A DNA stretch of 64,000 nucleotides, from positions 1 through 64,000 of the forward strand of contig WBMZ01011597.1 in NCBI GenBank assembly GCA_013400975.1, given 5' to 3'. Origin of the DNA: Atrichornis clamosus (taxonomy: Eukaryota; Chordata; Aves; Passeriformes; Menuridae). The notes under the pieces were generated by a model. It made no database searches and was not told the DNA's origin. It saw only the letters and a list, made by a program, of their open reading frames with translations. A program made the translations under genes and the position numbers. Shown one piece after another: positions 14,201-24,540 of the stretch. The number at the start of each line of letters is the position of its first letter. Within the stretch, counting starts at the first letter, position 1.

Positions 14201-17115
14201 ACATACCACAAACATTGAAGCAGTGATTTTTTTCAAAGGGTGGTAAGTTGAAGGAATGAGAGTTTCTCAGCATCCTGGATAGCAGTGTGTAGCTGGTTGG
14301 AGAAACAAGCATTAGTTACTCAGGAAGCAGAGGTGTCCATGGCAGTAGCACATACAACATCTTACTTAGACCAATGCCACGCAAAAAAAATCAAAAGCGG
14401 GGGTGGAGAGGGAAAGTGAGAGGAAAGAGGGAGCTGAACTCAGCTGCACCTCACTTGGAAAAGACAGCAGAGCCCACACAGGAGGCAGAATTAGGAGAAA
14501 GCTCAGTGGATCCCAGCACAATCTAAGGGCCTGCCTTTTGTACCTCCATCAACTTCAGTGAATGTTGGGTGTGCAAGGAATGTGAGATAAGGCCCTGAAG
14601 GCAGGAGTCATTACAAACAAAATAATTTAAGGAAGAACACCCACAGAGCGGGAGTAGTCCAGCACCTGGCATGCCTCACAGAAAGGTGGGTTTTCAGAAG
14701 TTTTCTGAAGCAGGGGAAGGGTGTATATCCAAACATATTAACAGGACAGCATGAAAGAGAATAGCTTGACTCTAAGTAGATTATATCTATGCTAGAAATA
14801 AAATTAATGTTGTATCTCTACAGACTCTATTTGCTGAGAAATGGGCAGTCAGCCCCTGCATTTTTAGGGACTGGTGCAGACATTAGGCTTCAGCTATTCT
14901 TACTGATTTTAATGAAAGCATAAATATACCAGCAGCGGAAAATAGCCTAGACAAGAAGTACTTTGGAGTAGCAAGTCAGGCATTTGTCTGCACTCCGGAG
15001 CCCCAGGAGCACAGATGGTTCTGAGTGTTACACAAGTCTGATCTCTCTGTTCTTTATTCAGGAATTACCACTTGAACTCTGAGCATGAGGCAAGTATGTT
15101 TGTAGAGAATTGTGATTATGTACAGCTCTGCATGAGTGCTAGCTATGAATCTGATGATTACTATTGTATTTATGGTGTGCACTAATGACAAATATAATCC
15201 ATTAAAATATATGTTTCACAATGAAATTTTGAATCAAAAATAGATACACAATATGGTTGTATAAATCTTGCAGAAAAAAATCCGTTTATGAAATTTACTG
15301 ACTTCTGAGAGCTTGGTTTCAATATGTTTCTGTTGCAATAATAGTGATAATGATATTCCTTTTGAAACCTTGTTACCGTTTCTTGGTTTAAAACAGTGAA
15401 AAGTATTTCTGATCACATCTACCTGGTAGTTTCTATGTGTCGTGTAATCCAGGAGCCCCAGCTTGAATTACAATACCAAATTCTGGGTTCAGGCCTGCCT
15501 GTTGAACATGACCCATGTTGTTTCTTACATACTTGAATTCTTTTCAAACCCACTTCTCCAAAGAGATGCAAATATGTAATTCCCTTCATTGTACCTGCTG
15601 CAAAATCTCCCTGCATTTTGCCATCATTCTTAGATGAATATCACATTGCAGACAGACTGCTTGGTTTTCCATATTCTGTTTATTGGATTGTAAATATTGA
15701 TATTATTCCTTCTTTTCCTTTATTTAATAAGGCAGATTTTTCTTTTTCTTTCATTTATCTGCTGTGTAACCAAGGTCCACAATCCATAACCATTTTTTTT
15801 TGTTCTCCAGAATGAAAACAAGACCCTCAAACAAAAACCAGCCAGGTTTGATAGCTATGTGCAAGTATTCTCAGATCTGAGTTGCCATGCCTGGACTCCA
15901 CATTTTCTCTCCTGTCTGTTATACAGGCCAAAAAGAACCAAAGATAGTACTTTGGACTTGGAAAGATAATACTGCATATTTGCTCTACAATGACCCCTCC
16001 AAGTGATCAAGAAGGCTCCCACACTTAGTTATGCTTAGCCAGCAAAGAACTTTTTCATGTATTGGAGAACACATCCAAAGGAACCTTAAAATCTGAGCAC
16101 AGACATATTGGAAGATCCCTTCCCACTCTCAAGGACAAAAGTCAAACTAAAGGCCCCAGAGAGTCCAGAAGAACACTTAAAAAAAAACCCAACAAAAAAA
16201 CTAAATAAAAGTAATGGCTTTGAAAAAAGACTTCAGAGAGATTTCTTTTGCTCAGAGAGAGGAGAACATCTGGCTTAGGGTGAAAAGAGAAGTGGTGTCA
16301 TCTGGGCAAAAAATAAAATCATTCTCCTCAAATGTGTCCTTAAAAAAAAGAGGGAGAAAAAAATAAAAATAAAAAAAGAGTAATCATGCAGGAAGGGAAA
16401 GCAAATTCAGAGAAAAACAAAATCTTGTAATGTTTTAGGAGGGCTTATTAGAGTGAAAATTAAGTGTCATGCAGAGCTTTGCTTCAGTCCTGATGTCTTT
16501 TATTCAAAGAGCCAGCACCCTGTAAACCTACTTTAACAACTCCCTTCAGATGAAATACAAAAATTAAAGACATTTACAACACAGCTTAGCAGCAGATGTA
16601 GTCTTACTGTGGGGGTTTAGATCAAATGGTGATGTAACTCCACCAAAAGAGGTTATAACTCTTGTGAAAACCTCTCACCAGAAGAAAAACCTTGGATATC
16701 TGACAAAATATGGGCTTCTATTTTTGCTTTGAATCCCATTTTCCATTGTCAAATGGGCTTGACTTTTTATTTACCTCTGGAAGATGGAAAAAAAACTATG
16801 CAATTTTGTTCCTGGATAGATTCCCTGTTTCATAATCTTTCTCCAGCTCTGTGTTAGGGTGTACCATAAACAGCAGGGCCTCTGCTGGGTCAAAGCTATG
16901 AAGTGAAGGTAGGTGGGAGTTTATGGCAAGCTTGTAGTGAGACAAACTTTAGGCAGGTTTGTCTTAGGTTGTGTTCAGGCAGGATTATCTGAAGTGGTAA
17001 GAAAAATTTAGCAAATCTAAACAGTCTCTGCATATTTTTCTTCTTTTCCTCACAGGGAAGTCTTTTTCAGTAAATTCTGTAGATAAAAGAACACAAAATA
17101 AAGGGCAGACAGTAA
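11291..17115. other. Non-coding stretch; AT-rich block near 13.8-14.2 kb
   Basis: No gene recognised. The longest open frame is 125 codons (12177-12554, plus); it is entered through a good acceptor-like sequence (a T-rich tract ending in TATAG at about 12366) but has no clear matching donor and no recognised domain. The block about 13780-14220 is AT-rich with many homeodomain-like TAAT cores and may be a conserved non-coding element. A-rich low-complexity segments lie at about 16172-16210 and 16340-16380. Confidence 0.5.
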
Positions 17116-17474
17116 AAGAAGACCTTTGTGCTCTCTACAACTATGTGAAAGAAGGCTGTAGTGAGGTGGGGATCGATCTCTTCTCCCAAGTAACAAATTG
17201 TAGGAGGTGAGGAAAAAGCCTCAGTTTGTGCCAGGGGAGTTTTAGAGTGGGTATTAGATAAGATTTCTTTACTGAAAAGGTTGCCAAGCACTGGCACAGG
17301 CTGCCCAGCAAAGTGATTGAGTCACCATCCCTAGAGGTATTTAAAAGATCTCTAGATGTGTAACTTAGTGGTATGGTTTAGTGGTGGACTTGGCGGTGGT
17401 TGGTCAATAGGTGGACTCAATTATTTTAGAGGCCTTTCAAACCTAAACTATTCTATGATTCTACTATCATTCTG
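17116..17474 (+). mobile_element. CR1 LINE fragment: ORF2 C-terminus plus 3' end
   Basis: A 5'-truncated CR1 retrotransposon, the dominant LINE of birds and other reptiles. Translating in shifting frames gives the typical end of CR1 ORF2: CSEVGIDLFSQVT, then FFTEKVAKHWHRLPS, then ESPSLEVFKRSLDV. The short CR1 3' UTR follows, and the copy ends in octamer-like repeats (ATTCTATGATTCTA). Stops and frame breaks interrupt the reading frame (for example a TAG after the SQVT segment and a TAA before DFFTE), so it is dead. Severe 5' truncation and lack of a poly(A) tail are normal for this family. Divergence suggests an old insertion. Confidence 0.93.
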
Positions 17475-18319
17475 CACTAAGCTGTGTTAAGTCAGGTAAT
17501 TTGAAGTGTGCTCTCTGACATGGCTCTTAGTTGTAATTACCCACGACACTCTCATTTTCAGACTAGTGTGCTCAGTGCTGTCTATATACAGTGTCTGGTA
17601 CCCAAAGTTTTCAAATGTCAAGTTCCAATTCTTGGTTGAGCTAAGGCATGACTGCTAAATACAAATGGTTTTTCATGGCCAGATGGCAACTGTTACAGGA
17701 CGGAGAGGACCATAGAAAACTGGGCAATCACTCTTTTCTGATTGATGAGTCGTGCAGATGGCAAAAGTGGGTTTTCTGTCTGTGACATTCCATCCTATGG
17801 CATGGTTGAAGTTCTGGCTGACAGGTATCTGCCTATGCAACAAAACACACTGGTAGGCTTTCTGCTAAGTGGAATTGGTTTTAAATTATATGTCCCACAA
17901 GCGCTTAAAGGATGAGGAGTTAACTTGCTACTGGGAAGACAAGGTTTTTCTAAGAATCTTACAGATCTGTACAAAATCCTAGTGTTGGTTTAGCTTTATT
18001 CTCTTACAGGACTTTGCAAAACGCAGAGCCTGTGAAAAAAATAATTTTTCAACATTGATATAATAAATAATTCTCCAAAAAGTAGTAAAAGACAACGACA
18101 TACAACATTATCAGGGAAAATAGTGTTGAAAATCCTAGGCCTGGTGTGATTTCTCTCTTTGTGTGTGGTAAAATAACTTATTTCTTTTTCATCCTTAATT
18201 AACACATCCCTAGAATAAGTACATCAATTATATATAAAATACTTTGTTGTCTCATTTCTCCTACTGTTTATTTCCATTTTGCCATGGAAAGTGCACATGT
18301 GAACACCCATGCTAGAATT
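17475..18319. other. Unique non-coding stretch
   Basis: No gene, transposon or RNA signature recognised between the CR1 end and the TG-rich repeat. Open frames are 70 codons or shorter. Confidence 0.6.
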
Positions 18320-18352
18320 TTGTGTGTATGTGTGTATGCATATGTGTGTTCA
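18320..18352 (+). repeat. TG/TATG-rich microsatellite
   Basis: An imperfect run of TGTG and TATG units. It is short and interrupted, an ordinary decayed dinucleotide repeat. Confidence 0.75.
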
Positions 18353-18377
18353 CTTACCAAGAGGTATAAGTTATGGA

Positions 18378-18441
18378 AATAAGCAAGATATTCAGTTTGT
18401 TTGGTTGGTAATAAGCAAGATATTCAGTTTGTTTGGTTGGT
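18378..18441 (+). repeat. Perfect 32-bp tandem duplication
   Basis: Two adjacent copies of a 32-bp unit beginning AATAAGCAAGATATTCAG, the first at 18378-18409 and the second at 18410-18441, with no mismatch between them. Perfect identity in otherwise old sequence points to a recent duplication, possibly still variable in the population, or to an assembly artefact. Confidence 0.93.
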
Positions 18442-20790
18442 AGCTGTCCCAGGGCTGAGCTAGGATCCAGTGACATGTCACAACACAGAAGCTCCACTGC
18501 AAGAAGAAGCTGGGAGGCTCACTCGTGCACCTAGGCCAAACTCTGCTTTCTGCGGCTGGGAGAAGAAGGAAAGAAAAGTACCTCTGCCATATTTGTAGTT
18601 CTCACACCCCTGCAGCTGGTTAGGAGCCAGTTCAACCCACAATACAATTAAGGGGGACCTTGGGGCTGTTTTAACAAATAATAGCCCCAAGGATTATGCC
18701 ACAGTGCACACCCCTTTCCTCCCCACCTCCTGGCCGTATCCCTGAGATGTCCCCTACACCAAGAGCTGGGAAAATTCTCCAGGGAAATTCTCAGCTGGCT
18801 TGTTGAGCTAGTTTTATGGTCCCTTTGCTACCCTGAGACCTAGACCATTGTTGATAATTTTCCTATTGAAATATGCTATTTTGCCATTCAAATTGCTTAG
18901 CTAGTTTAAAGAAGATGACAGGAGTGATACGAGCAGAACAGTGAAAATGTGTTCAGTTCAGGTCTGACTACAATCTGTGTAACTGGGACAATGGCTATTT
19001 GTCTGCCAGAGATAAATATAATTTGGCCTATTGTTGTGCAATTGCTGTACCTGATAGGGATATGTGTTAAATCTAACAGGTTACCAAGCCCTTTTAAGCA
19101 TTGCTACCCTTACTACCTCTTCCCAGGAAAGTAAGGATAGCTGCAGGGAAAGACACCCACCACAAAAGCCTGCAGGTCTTGTGGATGAAGACATCCATCT
19201 AGCGTCCTCTTAACTGAGAGAGCTCATGCTGTTTTGATATCTGCCCAAAGTCCTGCTACTATGACCAGAACGAATCTGTGTCCCAAGATATTCTAATCCT
19301 CTCACACAAACAGTGAAAGCACAAAATTTCCAATAAGCCCTCCTATTGACAAATTTCAGAGCAGGTGTGGAGGTTTATGTTATCAGGCATGGGACTGGAG
19401 AAAGTAAAAAGGCAATCTAGGAAAATAAGGCTTTTCTTAGTCTTTAATTTAAGATCATGCTCTAACATGTTGTTTCAGGTTGATTTAGACTGCATCTCCT
19501 CACCTGTTCTAGTCCAGCATTTAACACAACCAGGCTTTATCAGCAATAACAGAACAATGAGCCTTAGTCAAACCCAGAGAAGAGGCAGCTTTGGTAAACA
19601 CATGCCCAAAAATAGCACTGTACATAAAGCATCTTGCTCCAAATTTGAAAATTCTTCCTTGTCTTAGAGGAAAAAGTGTTCCCAAACCAGAATGTACCAC
19701 AAGAGAGAGGAAAGATTTACCTGTTGGTCTTCACTGATCTTAACTAATACTTCGTGGAATTGCTCCCACTTCATGGCAGAAGAATAGATCTTGAAGACCC
19801 ACATAAGGGTGGGAGAGCAAAATTTAGTTCCAGGTTCTACCTCTGGCTCCTATTAAAACTATCTATCATACCATCTGTCCTAAGTTTCCACCAATATAGG
19901 TATGATATTCTTCACACTTCACAGAGTTTAACCTCTAATGTCTGTGAAAGTTGTCATAGTCTTAAGTGAAAGACTCAGAAACACACAAGAAAATGGTGGT
20001 CTGTTCCAGATTTTGAAAATAAGAAGCTCTGTGGGCAACATCTACACGTCATTTTGAGGGCTCTGCACTGTGCTTCTGCTACATGGTGGCAAAGGGCATG
20101 GCTAGCATGAATTCACAGTTATTTAAATGCTCTGCTTTATCTCTCAGCTTGCTCATACAAGCAGCCTTGCTGCTTTCTTTTTAAGAGGTAAATGTGCTCA
20201 AAGATCAAGGACGAATGAAAAAGGGTTTTTTTATGTGTTTGTGTATTACACAATGGCAAGCACAGCATTCACCTCCCCCATTCCAAACTTCACTGGATTT
20301 AAGATTATGCACCAGTGGTAAGTGCTGTGTTTCCATTCTTCTTGTATTTAGGCAAATGTGCTTTGTTGATGAAGCATACCTCACTTACCCCATCTGTTTC
20401 AATAAGCTGTGCTGTGCATGGGTCTCTGGGGACCACCACAGGAGCATGCCTTACTCAGAACCCCGAGAAGCAGCAGCTGCAGTTCCTCTGTGCTACATGG
20501 CAGGGTTTGTAATTGTAAAAATGGCAGTGTTCAACTAACAGTGCTGAGAGGAGAGAACGCATCTCAGCTTCCAAGCCCTATAAGATGCAAAGACTCTGAG
20601 AGGCACAGATCTTTGACAAATTAATTTGGTTATCTGCCCGCTGGTGGGATCAGCTTTTCAGCCCCTGGGAAAAGTTTTTAGAAAGTAGCCAAAACAATTA
20701 GCTGTATATCTAGTCACTCCTGGCTCCAAAGCAATGTCCTTCTTCTCCCATTTCTTCCCCAGCTTTCAATGGACAACCAAACAGGATTTT
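18442..20790. other. Unique non-coding stretch, no gene recognised
   Basis: Several open frames of 60-115 codons (for example 20194-20538, plus) overlap one another in different frames around 20.1-20.6 kb. None shows a recognisable domain or a clear exon structure. I see no transposon signature. Confidence 0.5.
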
Positions 20791-21043
20791 TAAAAAATAG
20801 TAAAAAAAAAAAATAAAAAAAAGAAGCAGAGGAGTGTTTGGAAACCTGTAAATAAAATGGCATTAACTGCAGAAACCTGAGCCTTGGGGCCCACCTGAAC
20901 TCTTATAGTCTGTGAAGGAGCAGACAGGCAGAATGTTCCTTGCAATGTAGCCTATTTTGTTCTCAGAGTTACTTGGTAAATGCTTTGATATTGAAAAAAA
21001 AAAAGAAAAAATAAAAGGAAGAAAAAACCCAAAAATAAAATCT
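20791..21043 (+). repeat. Two A-rich tracts separated by unique sequence
   Basis: A-rich runs at about 20791-20828 and 20994-21043 flank about 165 bp of ordinary sequence. They look like poly(A)-type low-complexity DNA. No matching retrogene body was recognised upstream of either. Confidence 0.6.
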
Positions 21044-21702
21044 TAGAGAGAATTTCAAGACAAGAACTGTTGCTTCTTTTCTGTTAATTTTAATTGACAT
21101 TTTCACAGCACCCAAAGCTAAAATATGGAACGTATATCATTTTGAACAGGAAAAGACACTGGCAGAGGTGAGAGCAGGTATCTGATAACATGAAAATTGA
21201 ATAGTGGGTTTTGTTCTGCCTATACAGACACATGTGTCTGTAACATGCAGATACTCTAACTGAAGCAACACTTGCAGTCTTGTTCTAAATTCTCCAGAAC
21301 ATCCAGGTCATTTCAAAACAGTCGACACTTGAGAATGAATTTTTCTTGCTTTCTCATCACTAAGAAATGAAGTCTACTTAACTTACCAAGTGTTACATTG
21401 AACTGGCAATGTATTTTGTGTCAAGTGGAAGAACTTACGAGATGCTCTTAACTAGTATTGCAGCAGTGTTTGTTATTGCAGATCTGTAGTCCTTCAAAAT
21501 AATATCCAAAGTTTGAACTCTATGTAAGAGCTGACACTGTCACTCTAAGCCATTTAATTTTTCAGACTTATTTCTTCTCATTTTAGGAGAAAAGGGCAGT
21601 TAATACATTTACTCTCTGAGCAGAGAATACATATTTTACTGATTGGGCATTAAGGAGAAGCAGATGGATGTCACTGCCTGTCTCATAATGGAAAAGACAG
21701 AT

Positions 21703-22545
21703 TTCATAGCATCATAAAAGAATAAAATATCCTGAGTTGTAAGGGACCCACAAGGACCATCAAAGCCAACTCCTGGCCCTTCACAGGACAAACTCAACAA
21801 TCACACCACGTGCCTGAGAGCATTGTCCAATCACTTCTTGAACTATGTCAGGCTGGTGCTGTGACTACTTCCCTGGGGAGCACCCAGTGCTCAACACACC
21901 CTTCAAAGGGTGAAGACCCTTTTCCTAATATCCAACCTAAACCTCCCCTGACACAACTTCATACTATTCCCTCAGGTTCTGTCACTGGTCACCACAGAGA
22001 AGAGATCAGTGCCTGCCCCTCCTCTTCCCCTTGTGAGGAAGGCATAAACTGTGATGAGTTCTCCCCCCAACCTCCTCCAGGCGGAACAGACCAGGTAACC
22101 TGAGCCACTCTTCCCACGGCATCTTCTCAAGTCCCTTCACCGCCCTCGTGNGGCTTCTTGTCAAGTCCCTTCACCACCCTCGTGGCCCTCCTTTGGACAC
22201 TCTCTAACAGCTCAATGTCTTTTTTATATTGTGTGTCCCAAAACTGCCCCCAGGACTTGAGGTGAAGCTGCCCCAGTGCAGAGCAGAGTGGGACAATCCC
22301 CTCCCTTGCCCGGCTGGCCATGCTGGGCCTGAAGCCCCCCCAGACACGCTTGGCCCTCCTGGCTGCCAGGGCACTGCTGACTCATGTTCAACTTGCCATC
22401 AACAGGACCCCCAGGTTTTTTCCCACTATACTGCTTTCCAGCATCTCGTTCTCCAGTCTGTCCTTACATCCAGGGTTGTCCCATCCCAGAAGCAGATTCC
22501 AGGACTTGCTCTTGTTAAATTTCATACAGCTGGTATCTGCATTTA
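21703..22545 (-). mobile_element. CR1 LINE fragment, minus strand, about 0.84 kb
   Basis: The longest CR1 copy in the window, read on the minus strand from about 22545 to 21703. It carries the part of ORF2 after the reverse-transcriptase core; one segment (about 22150-22240) reads QYKKDIELLESVQRRATRVVK, a strongly conserved CR1 stretch. Further on are antisense matches to the FFT/GN-L ORF2 end and the CR1 3' UTR. The 3' terminus lies at about 21703-21725, where the plus strand shows octamer-like CATAG/ATCATA words. Frameshifts and stops make it non-functional. Base composition is clearly GC-richer than its surroundings, as expected for this family. The 33-bp internal duplication with an N at 22151 is listed separately. 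Confidence 0.95.
22118..22184. repeat. 33-bp tandem duplication around an ambiguous base inside CR1
   Basis: GGCATCTTCTCAAGTCCCTT and onward (22118-22150) is followed by a single N at 22151. It then repeats with three or four mismatches as GGCTTCTTGTCAAGTCCCTT and onward (22152-22184). CR1 carries this segment once. The N sits exactly at the junction, which suggests either a real local duplication or two overlapping contig ends joined by one N. Confidence 0.85.
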
Positions 22546-24337
22546 AGTCACTGCCATGACTAGAGAGGAGGGAGGAAAGCAAGGAAAAGAAATACGTAGA
22601 GAGGAATGAAAGGAGGAAAAACCGCCATATTCCCCCAGATCAGACACCAATGTGTTAATGTATTCTGTCTGAACATATGATACCAAATGGAAGTGCATGA
22701 ATCTCAATGCTGAAAACTCAGTGGATAGAAAAAAAGCTGACTACTTAAGCCTGCAACAACTTCAGTGCATCTCTAGACACAGCCGGGAGCAATAAAGTGT
22801 GAAAGAATTTTCATTTATTTATTTATTTTAATATTAGATACCTATCTTACTATTTAGCACATTATTTTAAGCATTTGGAGACTCTGGCTTGTACAGCAAA
22901 ATTACACCTATCCCCTGTCATTTATTTGCCTAGTAGACTTTAAAAGGCAGACATATCAGCCATGGGTACAAGAAAAAAACTTGCATCTGCACAAGAAAAT
23001 GAATATGCCTTAAAGGGCTGTAACAAGGGCACAAAGAATGAAGCATTTGCCCTGGAAACCCTTTCAAGTGGAGTACAAAATGGAGCCATATATACTGGAT
23101 AGACTATAGTTGTTGCTTTTGCCACTCAGGAGGAGCAGTTCTTCACTAGGAAAGGCTATGAGGAAGAAGCAACCACAAAGCTGGGTTGGAAAGTGGGAGA
23201 GAGTTGCTTTAGGATTTAGTTGCTTTATGAACTGGCTTTCTGGGGGTCTGTAATTGGACTGAAAATCTTTCAGGTTTGTAGCTGTGTATGGGTGCACATC
23301 AACCAAACAGATACCCAATCTTTTAGGCTATGTTCTTTCATGACTGAGCCCAGGCCTTCTGAAATGAGCCTCCCTCTCAACGTACTATTGTAGTACAAAC
23401 CACCCCCACCCCAATATCCACAGCTCCAAAGCTGGACACTGCACAGATAAGAGACACAAGTGCAACAAGGGTTGCTTTTTTTCTTTTTTTTTTTTTTAGG
23501 AGTGCCACCAAAGGTGCCTACCATATTTGTGGCTGAAAATATAACTTCCATGTGCAAAATATCTCAACCATCACCCAAAGATCCTGCCACTAATTTTGGA
23601 GCTGGAGCCTGACGGGGGCAGGGCAATGAGACTGACCTACTCAGAAATGTTTCTAGTGTAGGCAATAACCAGCTGAAACACAATGGACCAATGCTTGTGA
23701 AGTAGAAACTTCCGTAAGTTTCCACCAGGATATTATTCCAGTGAAGAAAAAGTGGTTAGCAGCATGCTGTGCAGGCCTGAGTCCCTACATGCCTTACCTC
23801 ATATGATAGTGCTCTTTGCCAACACCCTTTTCCCCATTTTCACCAGGGCTAAATATTTGCCAAACTCTAACAAAATAAAATCACACACAAAAATGAGATA
23901 AGTGGAGCTGTTAGTTCAGATGCTGCTATTTGAGAGCTCACATAACTCTGGGGAAATAAGTACTCAGTATGTAATCCCAGCAATGACACTAAAGGTAAAT
24001 GGATTTGGGGATTTTCGTCATGTACTGTAGTAGCAATAACAGCAGTGACAGGGCATTTGTATCCCCACATCACATCTGGCAAAAATATTTCATCTGGGAA
24101 GCACAGCTTTTATCACCTAATTTGCTCCCATTATTTTAGTGGCTAATGTTTCACACTGCTGGTGATCCTCACCTGCATGGTGGCTGCAAGGTGTCACTCC
24201 ACTCCAGATTTGGGAAGCTTGGGATATAAATTGAAGCCAATACATCCACTATCGGAGAAACATGTATTATTATTAAAGCTCATTCATCACACACTGAAGT
24301 AAATACCTTGCATGGGGGAATTGGAATCATTTTCAGT
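22546..24337. other. Non-coding stretch with short simple repeats
   Basis: No gene recognised. Contains a short (ATTT)n run at about 22812-22830 and a T-run at about 23477-23498. Open frames of 60-95 codons on both strands show no domain. Confidence 0.55.
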
Positions 24338-24540
24338 GAACTAGATCCATCACCTTCTAAATCAGGTACATCAGTTAGTGAATCAAATGCATCACCTTTG
24401 AATTAGATGGACTCCCAGTTGAATTAGATGCATCACCTATTGAATCAAATACATTACTATTGAATCAAAAACTGTACGTCACCCAGTAAATCATGTAAAT
24501 ATTACCCACACTGCAAGTTGAACAGCTGCATCACCAATAA
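24338..24540 (+). repeat. Degenerate 21-bp-period tandem array
   Basis: At least six decayed copies of a unit close to GAATCAAATGCATCACCTTTT follow one another. Starts are seen at 24338, about 24359, 24380, 24400, 24421, 24442 and 24462, a spacing of 20-22 bp. A more diverged continuation runs to about 24540, where GCTGCATCACC is still visible. The unit is a multiple of three, but every frame has stops, so it is not a coding repeat. Copies differ at several positions each, so the array is old. Confidence 0.8.
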
